From: Aureococcus anophagefferens
Taxonomy: Eukaryota > Sar > Pelagophyceae > Pelagomonadales > Pelagomonadaceae
Direction of reading: 5' to 3'
Assembly: GCF_000186865.1 (NCBI RefSeq)
Contig: NW_008705599.1
Span: 55,881-119,880, forward strand
DNA: 64,000 bases
Notes under the pieces: generated by a model
Told to the model about the DNA's origin: nothing
The model's input: the letters and a program-made list of their open reading frames with translations, nothing else
Database searches by the model: none
Shown here: in pieces, positions 9,034 through 17,950 of the stretch
Layout: each line of letters begins with the position of its first letter
Numbering within the stretch: position 1 is the first letter of the stretch
Made by a program: the position numbers and the translations under genes

Positions 9034-10575
9034 ATGGACCAGCAGAATCCGGCCGAAGAGGAGGCCGCGACGCCGCGAAAGTCGTCGCTGGCGGACCTGC
9101 TCTTCGGCGCGGAAGTCGACGAGCCGGCGCGGACGCCGCCGCCGCTGCCGCCGCGGCCGCCGCCGCCGTCGGCGGCCTTCACCGAGGCCGGCGAGAGCGA
9201 CGACGAGGCCGACGCGCCGGAGGAGCTCCGCGCCGCGCCGATCGACGAGCGCGACGCGCGCGCCGCGGCGCCGCCGCGCGCCGAGGCCGTCCTCGACGAG
9301 CTCCTCGGCGACGCGGCCGGCGTCGCGGCCGTCGTCGCCTACCTGCGCGAAAAGCGGCCCGACGTCGTCGCCGCGCTCGCCGACGCCGACTCCGAGTCCG
9401 ACGGCGACGCGCCGGCGGCGAAGCGCGTCACCTTCGCGGAGCTCCGGGAGGCCCACGCGGCCGGGTTCGAGCGCTCGTTCTCGGGCTTCCGGACCGTCGG
9501 CGACTCGTCGGACGACGAGAGCGACGGGAGCGACGCGTCCGACGACGACGACGACCGCGGCGGCGCCCGCGCGCCCCGCGACGTCCTCGGCGAGCTCCTC
9601 GCGCGCACCGAGAACCAGGCCTGCGCGGACTGCGGCGCCGACGAGCCCACGTGGGCGTCGACGACGCTCGGCTGCTTCGTGTGCACGGCCTGCAGCGGCG
9701 TCCACCGGAGCCTCGGCGCGCACTTGAGTTTGGTGCTTTCTTGTCGCCTCGACGACGCCCAGTGCGCGGCGGCGTCTCGACTTCATTTTCGAAAGACTCA
9801 CCGAAGCGTTCTTAGGTGGACGCCGGCGCGGCTGCGGCGCGTGGCGGCGCGGGGCAACGGCGCGGTCAACGAGAAATTCGAGTTCCACGTGCCGGCCGCG
9901 TGGCCCAAGCCCCACGCGGCCGAGGGCCGCGACTACCGCGAGCGCTACGTCCGGGAGAAGTACGAGCGCCGCGGCTTCCTCCGGCGGCGGCGGAAGCCCG
10001 CGGCGCTCCGCGCGGCGCCCGGCGGCGCGCTGGCGGCGGGCGCGGGCGGCGTCGAGTTCGTCGGCTTCGTCGCCTGCAAGCTGAGCGCCGCGCGCGACCT
10101 TTTGGACGTCGGCAAGACGGCGCTGTCGCCCGCGACGAAGCTCACGGCCGTGCTGCGCCTCGGCGACCAGACCGTGCGGTCCGTCGCGAACTTTAGGGGC
10201 GAGCGCGGCGCGTCGCCCATCTGCTGGGACGCGGCGCAGGACCTCATGCTCTGCTGGGACGGGGCCGCGGCGCTCCACGTCGACGTCTTCCTCGACCTCG
10301 AGCACGTCGGCGGCGCGGACGTGCCCCTCGGCCACCTCCGGGGCGGCGGCCCGCCGCCGGCCATGTCCACGGCGGACGGCGGCGTCTGGGTCCACCTCAG
10401 CGACCGCGACCGCAACCTCAACGTGCGCCAGTCCGCGGGCGCCGCGGCGGGCCTGAAGAAGTCGCTCCGCCGCGCGCTCCGGGGCTCCGTGAACCTCGGC
10501 ATCGTGAAGAACTCCGCGCGCCGCGCGCGCGGCGAGGTCAAGCTCGGGCTCGCCTTCACGCCCCTCGACCACTAA
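9034..10575 (+). CDS. ArfGAP-domain protein with C-terminal C2-like domain
   Basis: Join 9034-9761 and 9816-10575, 495 residues. An acidic, low-complexity N terminus (to about 190) precedes the ArfGAP zinc finger: [13 protein letters not shown], then [19 protein letters not shown], where the Arg of HRSLG is the GAP arginine. After the intron comes [20 protein letters not shown], the usual GNxxxN helix. Residues about 325-450 form a C2-like beta fold ([31 protein letters not shown], then [19 protein letters not shown]). The role would be Arf GTP hydrolysis at membranes with C2 lipid binding, like the plant AGD ArfGAP-C2 group; the lipid part is inferred. Confidence 0.85.
   Translation: MDQQNPAEEEAATPRKSSLADLLFGAEVDEPARTPPPLPPRPPPPSAAFTEAGESDDEADAPEELRAAPIDERDARAAAPPRAEAVLDELLGDAAGVAAVVAYLREKRPDVVAALADADSESDGDAPAAKRVTFAELREAHAAGFERSFSGFRTVGDSSDDESDGSDASDDDDDRGGARAPRDVLGELLARTENQACADCGADEPTWASTTLGCFVCTACSGVHRSLGAHLSLVLSCRLDDAQCAAASRLHFRKTHRSVLRWTPARLRRVAARGNGAVNEKFEFHVPAAWPKPHAAEGRDYRERYVREKYERRGFLRRRRKPAALRAAPGGALAAGAGGVEFVGFVACKLSAARDLLDVGKTALSPATKLTAVLRLGDQTVRSVANFRGERGASPICWDAAQDLMLCWDGAAALHVDVFLDLEHVGGADVPLGHLRGGGPPPAMSTADGGVWVHLSDRDRNLNVRQSAGAAAGLKKSLRRALRGSVNLGIVKNSARRARGEVKLGLAFTPLDH
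9762..9815 (+). other. Intron, 54 bp, in frame and without stop codons
   Basis: GCCCA|GTGCGCGGCGGCGTCTC...GCGTTCTTAG|GTGGAC. Read through, it would add 18 residues in the middle of the ArfGAP fold. Removing it restores [15 protein letters not shown], which fits the family. Confidence 0.75.
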
Positions 10576-10782
10576 CGGTAGGGGTGCCGGGCCTCGGCTC
10601 GGCGGCCGCGACGCCGCGCGGCTTCGACGCCGCCGGCGTGTGCCGAGTACGCGACCTCGACCGCAGCCCCCCGAGACGCCAGGCTTTTTGTGCGGTCCCT
10701 TAGCGCGCGCGCCCGGCGGCGCGCGATCGGACCCGCGGGATCGGACGCGAGACACGAGCGAGGGGCGGTTCCGACAACCGCC

Positions 10783-11517
10783 CTACGCCTCCGTGGCCTG
10801 GGTCTTGGACTTGCGGGAGCTGCGGCGCTTGGAGATGGCCGAGCGGCGCGCGTCCTTCTGCTCCTGCATGCGCATCGTCTTGACGCGGTTGTACTCGACG
10901 GCCTCGGCCTTGGCCTTGGTGATCGCGGCCATCTTGACGCGCTTGCGGTCGCGCTTGCGCTGGAGGCAGAGGGGCGTGATGAGGCGCTGGATCTTGGGCG
11001 CCTTGGTGACGGACTTGCCCTTCTTGTTCTCGAACTTGCGCGCGATGACGTACTTGCGGACGTCGTCGTCCTTGGTGAGCGCAAAGAGCTTGCGGATCTT
11101 GTTCGCGCGCTTGGGGCCGAGGCGCACGGCGACGGGCGTGTCCGTGAGGCCCTCGATGTCGGCGTCGCCCTGCTTGACGACGACCAAATTGAGCACCGCG
11201 AGGTCCGCGCCGACGATGCAGCCGCGGACCGACTTGCGCTTGCGCTCGCCCGCGCGGCGCTGCCGGTAGCACGACGCGCCGGCGCGGAGGAGCAGGCGCA
11301 CGCGGTGGTTGCAGAGCACGCCCTGCTTCATGGGGAAGCCCTGCTTGTCGTTGCCGCCCGTGATGCGGAAGACGTAGCCCGCGAATTCCTCGCCGAGCGC
11401 CTCGCCGTCGACCTCCTGCGAGATGCGGCGGTCGTAGAGCGCGCGCAGCTTCTTCTCGTCATCGATCTCGAGGAACTTCTGGGCCCCCGTCGACGGGCAC
11501 GCGATGTTCAGCTTCAT
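10783..11517 (-). CDS. RPS6: 40S ribosomal protein eS6
   Basis: 244 residues, full family length. [20 protein letters not shown], then [36 protein letters not shown] and [20 protein letters not shown] are all diagnostic. The C-terminal tail [17 protein letters not shown] keeps the basic serine cluster that S6 kinase phosphorylates in other eukaryotes. Immediately upstream of the ATG is a pyrimidine run ending in TAG (CCCAACTCCCCTCCCCTAG), which looks like a 3' splice site. A 5'-UTR intron is therefore likely, although I could not place its donor. It is convergent with the ArfGAP gene. Confidence 0.95.
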   Translation of the reverse strand: MKLNIACPSTGAQKFLEIDDEKKLRALYDRRISQEVDGEALGEEFAGYVFRITGGNDKQGFPMKQGVLCNHRVRLLLRAGASCYRQRRAGERKRKSVRGCIVGADLAVLNLVVVKQGDADIEGLTDTPVAVRLGPKRANKIRKLFALTKDDDVRKYVIARKFENKKGKSVTKAPKIQRLITPLCLQRKRDRKRVKMAAITKAKAEAVEYNRVKTMRMQEQKDARRSAISKRRSSRKSKTQATEA

Positions 11518-12135
11518 CGTAACCTAGGGGAGGGGAGTTGGGCTTCGACTTCGGTTGGGAGAGCGCGCGCGCGCGCGAGGGGGCGACGCCCCGCCCGCGG
11601 TCGTTCCGCCGCGCCGCCACCGAGCCGCCGAAACGCCGCAGAAACCCACCGCGCCGTCCGCGACCGCGTCCCGAGCCCCAGCGCGCGCCGCTTGAGGAGC
11701 GGTGCCGCGCAGGACGTCGGCGACGGCGATGCGGCATGCGCTCGCGGCTTCGTTGCGGCTCGTCGGCGTCGGCGCGGCGCGTCGGACAGAACCACGGCAA
11801 GACGTCGGCAACCCCCAAAGGCGCGCGTAGTCGACGGACGCGGCGCGGCACGGCGAGGCTGATCGATCGGCGACAGCAAAGGACAAGGCGGCGAGAGCTG
11901 AGTTAGGCTATTTACCCTAGTCCGGGCGCCGGGGGTCGTGTACCGTAACCATGCCTTCAGTATCACCCCAAACCGCGGAGCGCTGCTGCTGCTGCCGGTG
12001 GGGCTGGGCCAGGCGCAGCCCGCCCGCAGCCCTCGCCACCCAGCGCCGCCGCGGGGCCGCGCCCGCGCCGCGGCGCGCGCCGACGCATCGCGACAAAAAA
12101 ACAGACGGCCAAAACACTGAAAACGTATATGAACC
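11518..12135. other. Divergent intergenic region between eS6 and the LRR gene
   Basis: About 620 bp without a convincing gene. It should hold both promoters and probably the 5'-UTR intron of eS6. An A-rich stretch (CAAAAAAACAGACGGCC, near 12092) lies just upstream of the LRR start. I see no tRNA-like or repeat structure. Confidence 0.5.
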
Positions 12136-12987
12136 ATGCTCGACGAGGACGACCTCACGACCGAGCCCGGGGTCATCGACCTCGCGATGCGCGGCTGGCG
12201 CACGCTCGACGAGCACCCGCTGGACACGCAGGCGAAGCGGGTCCAGCTCGAGCACAACAACCTCTCCGCGCTGCCGCGGGCCATCGGGAGCCTGACGTTC
12301 ATGCTCAAGCTCGACGTGTGCGCGGCGGCGCGGCGGGGAAATAAAACCGCGGCGCTCTTGGAACACCACTCCTCTAGGTCCCACAACATGCTCGAGACGC
12401 TGCCCAAGGCCATCGGCAAGTGCACGCGGCTCCGGGTCCTCTACGTCGACCACAACAAGCTCGAGGAGCTGCCCAAGGAGGTCGGCAACCTCTTCTTCCT
12501 CGAGGAGCTCAACGTCCGCGGCGCCGCGCGCGCGAATCGTGAAATTCCAGCACCGATTCGTATGTTTTCGTAGGCCGAGTACAACCGATTGATCACGGTG
12601 CCGTCGACGCTCGGCGGTCTGGTCGCGCTCCATAGCATCCGCCTCAAGCACAACAAGCTCGAGATGCTGCCCTACGAGATCGGCGGCCTCGAGACGCTGG
12701 ACGTCCTGGACTGCTCGGAGAACGACAAGCTCCACATGGTCCCCGAGGAGCTCCGGGACGACTCCGAGATGGTCAAGTTCGTGATCCGGCTCCACTTCGA
12801 CACGATGGGCCACATCAACAAGATCAAGCAGGAGTACGTCGACCTCCAGCAGAAGCTCCTCGTCCAGGAGCAGTCGAACCTGAGGCTCCGCGACGCCATC
12901 GAGAACAGCAAGTCCGAGAAGACGTCCATCATCGAGTCCCTCATCCCGGGCTCGGGCATCGCCTCCAAGGCCTGCACGATCATGTAG
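12136..12987 (+). CDS. Leucine-rich-repeat protein with C-terminal CaaX prenylation box
   Basis: Join 12136-12317, 12378-12513 and 12574-12987, 243 residues. At least five LRRs of the LxxLxLxxNxLxxLP type: VQLEHNNLSALPRAIG, KLDVSHNMLETLPKAIG, VLYVDHNKLEELPKEVG, EELNAEYNRLITVPSTLG and SIRLKHNKLEMLPYEIG. A short coiled coil (about 180-225) then leads to the end KACTIM. CTIM is a CaaX box whose final Met favours farnesylation, so the protein is probably tethered to membranes. It resembles small RSU1-like or plant PIRL-type Ras-group LRR proteins. Both introns fall exactly within repeats, and removing them restores repeat spacing. Confidence 0.8.
12318..12377 (+). other. Intron, 60 bp, in frame
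   Basis: GACGT|GTGCGCGGCGGCG...CTCCTCTAG|GTCCCAC, phase 2. It shares its first 13 bases with the ArfGAP intron at 9762. It contains no in-frame stop, so it is easily mistaken for coding sequence. Splicing restores LDVSHNMLE. Confidence 0.75.
12514..12573 (+). other. Intron, 60 bp, phase 0
   Basis: CTCAAC|GTCCGCGGCGCCG...TTTTCGTAG|GCCGAG. The 3' TAG is an in-frame stop. Joining gives EELNAEYNRLITVP with correct LRR spacing. Confidence 0.75.
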
Positions 12988-13311
12988 TACTGTCGCTTCG
13001 CTTCGTTTTTTTTTTTCTGGCTGCGGGGCGGGGCGTCGGTCGTCTCATCGTCGCCGCGTCGCGTCGGGTGACGCCTCGGGTGGTCGGATCGGTCGGACGC
13101 GGCGGACGACGGCAGCCCACACGAGCCCGGTTCGAACGAGCTCGAGCTGAACCGTCGCAGCTCACCAACGACGCGGCGTCGGCGCGAGCGCGCTCACCAC
13201 CGCTCGCGTGCGCACACGGCTTCGGAACGCCGCGAAACCACTACGTGCGCAACCGCGCGCGCGCGACGCGTTCGCACGCCTCCACGAGACGAAACGGAGC
13301 TAAACTGTAAC
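12988..13311. other. Intergenic region between two co-oriented genes
   Basis: 324 bp holding the 3' end of the LRR transcript (a T-rich run near 13006-13017) and the upstream region of the coiled-coil gene. A GGTTCGAA box near 13130 resembles a tRNA T-loop, but no acceptor or anticodon arms fit. Confidence 0.4.
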
Positions 13312-14549
13312 ATGGACGTCGTCGCGCTGCTCAACGGGCGCGAGATGCCTCCGGACGACGACGGCTCGGACTGCTCGCTGCCCGGCCTGCACGTCGGCGA
13401 CGACGGCGCGCTCATCGACGAGTTCCTCGCGCGGCAGGAGGCGACGCTCGGCGGGCCGGCGCCGGCCGCGGCCGCGGCCGCGCGGCGCGAGGAGCCGCCG
13501 CCGCGGCGCCTGCTCGAGGCGGAGCCGGAGCCGATGCGCCAGGAGCCCCTGCGCGCGAGCCGCGAGTCCGTCGCGTCGAGCGAGAGGCCCGCGCCGGCCT
13601 GGGAGGACGAGGCGTTCGCCGACGACTTCCGGCGACGGCCGCAGCACCAGCGCGCGGCCCTGCGCTTCGAGGACCGGCGCGACGCCGCGAGCCGGCGCGA
13701 GCGCGACGCGAAGAAGCAGAGCGAGCTCCGGCTGCGCTGCGCGGGCCTGTCGCGGTCCGTGCGCGAGCTCGGCGACTCGAACGCGCGGCTCAAAGAAGAG
13801 CTCGAGCTCGCGCGCGACGACCTCGCGCGGAGCCGCGCGCGGTGCGCGACGCTCGCCCAGGCCGTGACGCACGCGCGGCAGGAGCCGCCGCCCGCCGCGC
13901 CGTTCCGCGCGGCCCAGCCCGCCGCGGACGAGTCGGGCGCGGCCGCGCGGACCGCGCGGAAAAAGATGGAGGACTTGCGGTCGGACGTCGCGGACGCGCG
14001 GCGCCGCGAGAAGCGCGCCGTCGAGCTCGGCGCGGCCCTGCGCAAGCGCGTCGCCGAGGAGCGGCAGCGCGCCGAGGACGCGGAGGCGTCCGCGGCCGCG
14101 CTCGAGGCCGCGCTGGGCGCCGTGACGAAGGACCGCGACGCCGCGGCGACGCGGCTCCAGCGCGCGCGCGAGGCCCACGGCCGCAAGGACGACCGCGCCG
14201 AGTCCCTCGCGGAGAAGGCGCGGGCCGCCGCCCAGCGCGAGCAGGAGCTCGTGGACCAGCTCGCGGAGCAGCGGAAGAGGCACGGCAAGCAGCGCCGCGA
14301 CTTGGAGAAGCGGCGGCACGACGCGGAGCGCCGCGCGGACGCGGAGACGCGCAACGCCCAGGCGCTCCGCGACGAGTGCCTCGCGCTCCGCGCGCGCGTC
14401 CACAGCGCCGCGGCGGCGAAGCGCGTCGACGCGCTCTTCGACGCGCCGCGGCGCCGGCCGCTCGACGACGACAACAAGCGGCCCGAGCCCGCGCCGCCGC
14501 CGCCGCCGCCGCCGCCGCCGAAGCGCGACGAGCCGAAGACGTTCTGGTC

Positions 14550-14580
<31 letters not shown>

Positions 14581-14703
14581 GCGCCGCCGCCGGCGCCCGC
14601 GCCGCGGCCGGCGCCGCGGCCGCGCGTCGAGCGGCGGGACGACGCGACCGCGCGCTACGAGCGGCTCCAGGCGACGTTCTCGCGCCTCCAGAAGGACCTG
14701 TGA
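13312..14703 (+). CDS. Coiled-coil protein with acidic, proline-rich tail, unknown function
   Basis: 463 residues, single exon. N terminus MDVVALLNGREMPPDDDGSD, then a Pro/Arg-rich linker. Residues about 130-370 are continuous coiled coil (for example LSRSVRELGDSNARLKEELE). A polyproline stretch (about 10 Pro, from a CCG run at 14497-14519) and a polyaspartate stretch (GAC repeats, 14551-14577) follow, and the chain closes with YERLQATFSRLQKDL. No enzymatic motif or targeting signal is visible. It is convergent with the YHYH gene with 24 bp between the stops. Confidence 0.6.
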
Positions 14704-14727
14704 TAACGATATCCTTCGATCCCCCCT

Positions 14728-16922
14728 CTAGACGACCTCGCGCGTCGTCTTCTTGGGCTGCTTGTAGACGTCGTTGAGCTCGACGTCCGGGGAGCTCTCC
14801 CTTTCGGGCTCCTCGCCCGAGCCCGCGCACGCGTACCAGCAGCCGCAGATGCCGATGAGCGCGACGGCCGCGGCGAAGAGGACGAGCGCGAGCTGGCCCG
14901 GCAGGCCCAGGATCCGCCGCTTCGTCTTCTTCTTCTCGCGCTCGGCCGTCGGGCTCGGCGTCGGCGGCGCGTAGGGCGCCGCGTCGACGTCGAGGACCTC
15001 CTCGAGGCTCGCCGCGGCGGCCTGGGCGCCGGCGTCGCCCGTCGCCGCGGCCTCGGCGTCCAGCGCCTCCGCGAAGTCCGCGTCGGCGGCGCCCTCGAGG
15101 TCCGCGGCGACGGCGGCGCTGAAGGCCTCCGCGGACGCCGTCGACCGCGCGGTCACGTCGAACGTCGCGACGACGGCGCCGTCGAGGCGCCGCCTGTCCG
15201 CGAGTTCCGCGGCGACGTTCGCGACGTTGTCCGCCGCGAGGCCCAGGACGTCCGCGACGGCCGCCTCGAACGCGGCCTCGAAGGCCGGGTTTCGGAACGC
15301 GGCGACGTCGAGGCCCGCGAGGCGCATGCGCACGCCGCAGGACACCCAGGGCGCCGGCGCGGGCGTCGGCGCGGGCGTCGGGGCGGGCGTCGGCGCGACG
15401 ACGGGACCCGCCGTCGGCGCGGCCGCGGGCGCGGCCGTCGGGGCGACGGGCGCCGCGGTCGGAACGACGGGCGCCGCCGTCGGGCCGCCCGGCGCGACCG
15501 TCGGGCTCGGCGTGGCCGCGACGGGCGCGGGCGTGGGCTGGCCGGGCGCGACGGTGGGAGCGGGCGTCGGCGCCGCGGACGGGCGCAGCGTCGGCGGCGA
15601 CGACGGCCGCGGCGTCGGCGCGACGGGCGCGACCGTCGGCGGCGACGACGGCCGCGGCGTCGGCGGCGACGACGGCCGCGGCGTCGGCGCGACGGGGCTC
15701 GGCGTCGGGGGCGCGCCGTCGTCGTCGGAGTAGTCGGTGATGCCGTCGAGGCAGACAGCCGGGAACGGGTCCGTGACTCCCGGGGTCGCGGAAGCGACGT
15801 AGGCGTCCGTGACGCCGGACGTGCCGGAGCAGGAGCCCGCGCTCATCTCGTCGTAGGTGCAGCCCCGGTAGCAGTTGATCGTGAAGGGAAAGTACAAGGT
15901 CGCGTCGTCGGGCTTCGGGTCGCTCGGCAGGCTGTCGAGGTCTGACGTCGCGCCCGTGAAGTAGTAGCGGTACGTGAAGTCGTCGACGCCCGCGAGCTCG
16001 CCCTCGTAGCCGCCGCACTCGTCCTGGCAGTAGGTCGCGTCCGCGCCGTTTACGCCGCAGTTGGCGATCTCGACGCCGCCGGGGCCCAGGGGCCCGTAGA
16101 TGGGGAAGCCGTCGAATGACCAGCCAATCTGGGGGCTGTGGCCGTCGCTATAGTCGTCGAGCTGCGCGAGCAAGCACGACGGCGGGAAGTGGTAGTGGCT
16201 ACGGAAAAACACGGGTGAGTACGACGGCGACGAAAGGACGCGGGAGGACGCGCTACATGCCCGTGAGCTCCGCATGACCGGAGCAGCAGTCGAAGGACGT
16301 CCATTCCGCCATGCTGTCGGTGACGTCGAGGATCGAGCAGTCGCTCTCGACCTACGAAGCGCGGCGTTCCCGACCTCTCGACAGCCTTCATGAAGACGCC
16401 GCTCTCGACGGCGCCGGAGAAGATCGACACGCCGTTCAACGCGTAGGCGATTTCGCCCATCTCGCACTTCGTGTCGTCCGCCGTGTAGCGCGTCTTGAGG
16501 ACCGGCGACGCGGGGACGACTTTGGTCACGTCCTGGTCGCTCGCCTCCGTCGAGTCGCCGTTGGCGCCGATGGCGCCGCAGCCGCTGACGCCGTCCTTGC
16601 CCGTGCACATCGACTCGTGGTTCGGGCAGGTCGTTGTGACGATCGTGCGCGTGGCGACGCCGCCGGACGTGCCGATCGTCTCCTCGTATGCGGCGGACGT
16701 TCCGTCCGTGGCGCAGCTCGAGCTCGACGAGCCGCCGCCGCCGGGCGAGCCACCGCCGCCGCCGCCGCCTTGCGGCTGCGCATTCGTGATTGCCGCCAGG
16801 AAGCAGAGCCAATGGACGAGGCCGCGCCGCGACGGGAGGACGCGGCCGGCGACGCGCCGCTCCCGTCGCTGCCCGCGGCCTACCCGGACGAGACGCCGCT
16901 GGTCCACGGGCGGCCCCTCCAT
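14728..16922 (-). CDS. YHYH-domain surface protein with PT-rich stalk and C-terminal membrane anchor
   Basis: Join, in transcript order, 16922-16410, 16351-16257 and 16198-14728; 692 residues. A hydrophobic segment (VHWLCFLAAITNA) near residues 36-48 probably acts as a signal. The ectodomain contains FSGAVESDCSILDVTDSMAEW, then GIHYHFPPSCLLAQLDD and IGWSFDGFPIYGPLG, typical of the YHYH family. A long Pro/Thr/Ala stalk (15349-15715) leads to a folded module (MRLAGLDVAAFRNPAFEAAF). It closes with a membrane segment (LALVFAAAVALIGICGCWYAC) and a short charged tail. It is probably cell-surface exposed. The start is uncertain because the first 35 residues are basic. Confidence 0.7.
15349..15715 (-). 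repeat. PT/PAP-rich imperfect repeat coding a protein stalk
   Basis: Repeated units reading [13 protein letters not shown] and PRPSSPPT on the minus strand. The GGCGTCGG-type units recur throughout. Likely an extended, possibly O-glycosylated spacer of the YHYH protein. Confidence 0.7.
16199..16256 (-). other. Intron, 58 bp (YHYH gene)
   Basis: GGCAT|GTAGCGCGTCCTCCC...TTCCGTAG|CCACTACCAC, phase 2. Splicing creates TGIHYHFPPSC, the family signature. Confidence 0.75.
16352..16409 (-). other. Intron, 58 bp, flanked by direct repeat GTCGAGAGCG
   Basis: GGCGCC|GTCGAGAGCGGCGTC...CTTCGTAG|GTCGAGAGCGACTGC, phase 0. The first ten bases of the intron equal the first ten of the next exon. A third partial copy, GTCGAGAG, lies inside the intron. 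Confidence 0.75.
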
Positions 16923-17141
16923 GGCTTCTTTCGCGCGAAGTCGCGGGGCTGCTTGGGAAACGTCGAAAGGTGCAATCAACTTTGGCTAAGCGCGCCCAGC
17001 CTCGAGGTGGGCCGCGCAAATCGCGCGCTCGCGCCGACTCTGAACAGCGTCGACGCCGGAGTCGAGCCCTGCGCGCCGCACGGGGTTTGAGAGCCGGGCC
17101 GGGCCGTGCGCGACGTCGAACCGTGTGCGACAACAACACTA

Positions 17142-17939
17142 ATGGAAGCAGCACGCGCAACAGCGCGCCACCGTGCGCACATAATAAACGCATTCAACGC
17201 GGTCGAGGAGGATGACGAAGAGAAGCTGCACCAGGCGCTCGCACGCGGCGTGGACGTGAATCTCTCCAGTGACCGGCGCGCCGAAGACGATGAATTTACG
17301 CTGCTAACGTACGCCGCGTATATCGGATGCGAGCGTATGTGCAAAGCACTCTTGGCGGCAGGAGCCGATCCGAACCGCATAGACGGTGGCGGGGACGCGC
17401 CACTGGACCTGGTCTGTTATAGACATGGCGCCGGGGCCAGGGCAAAAACTCTCAGCGAAATCATAGCCTGTGTTCGTTGTCTTTTGGAAGCGAACGCGGA
17501 CGTCAACCAAAGAACCGTCAACCGCAGCATGCGGAGCGGCGATATCGTTCTGCATATGGCGGTCGAAACTATGGTAGAAGAGAATGTTGGCAAGGCCATA
17601 GGACTCATACAATTACTCCTGTCGCACGGCGCCAACATAGAAGCGAAGAACGGCACGGGTATGACCCTGCTAGCTGGAGCACTGTTCCACGGTGTGAAGC
17701 CCACTGTCCTGTTCCTCCTCCGCGCCGGCGCCTGCGTCAAGGTCTTGAAACACGACGACGTCCTCCAACAAAACAAGGCCCTCAACGACTACCTCATCGA
17801 AATAGTCAACGACGGCGGCTGGGCCGCGCGCGCGCGGCGACACCGGGACCGCTGCCTGGGCGTGGTCTCGCGCTGCAACCGACGGCTCCCGCGCGACGTC
17901 GCGCTCTCCGTCGTTTCCTTCTGGTCCCTGCCCCACTAA
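17142..17939 (+). CDS. Ankyrin-repeat protein with lower-GC body
   Basis: About 265 residues. After a short head come four to five ankyrin repeats: TLLTYAAYIGCERMCKALLAAGADPN, then VRCLLEANADVN, LIQLLLSHGANIEAKNGTGMTLL and TVLFLLRAGAC. The C terminus (VSRCNRRLPRDVALSVVSFW) looks like the closing motif of a multicopy algal family. The ankyrin part uses many A/T-ending codons, unlike its neighbours, while the last 60 residues are GC rich. An in-frame ATG 12 codons upstream is possible. It ends 11 bp from the stop of the RSH gene. Confidence 0.75.
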   Translation: MEAARATARHRAHIINAFNAVEEDDEEKLHQALARGVDVNLSSDRRAEDDEFTLLTYAAYIGCERMCKALLAAGADPNRIDGGGDAPLDLVCYRHGAGARAKTLSEIIACVRCLLEANADVNQRTVNRSMRSGDIVLHMAVETMVEENVGKAIGLIQLLLSHGANIEAKNGTGMTLLAGALFHGVKPTVLFLLRAGACVKVLKHDDVLQQNKALNDYLIEIVNDGGWAARARRHRDRCLGVVSRCNRRLPRDVALSVVSFWSLPH

Positions 17940-17950
17940 AAAAGCAGGTC

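Noticed and set aside
13120..13145. Possible tRNA T-loop (GGTTCGAA)
   Set aside because: No matching acceptor stem, anticodon arm or correct spacing could be drawn.
15349..15715. CRISPR-like array of short repeats
   Set aside because: The repeats are in frame, code for PT-rich protein and have no unique spacers; the host is a eukaryote.
13790..16018. Long open frame overlapping the YHYH and coiled-coil genes
   Set aside because: Arg/Gly/Ala shadow frame of two better supported genes; no motif.
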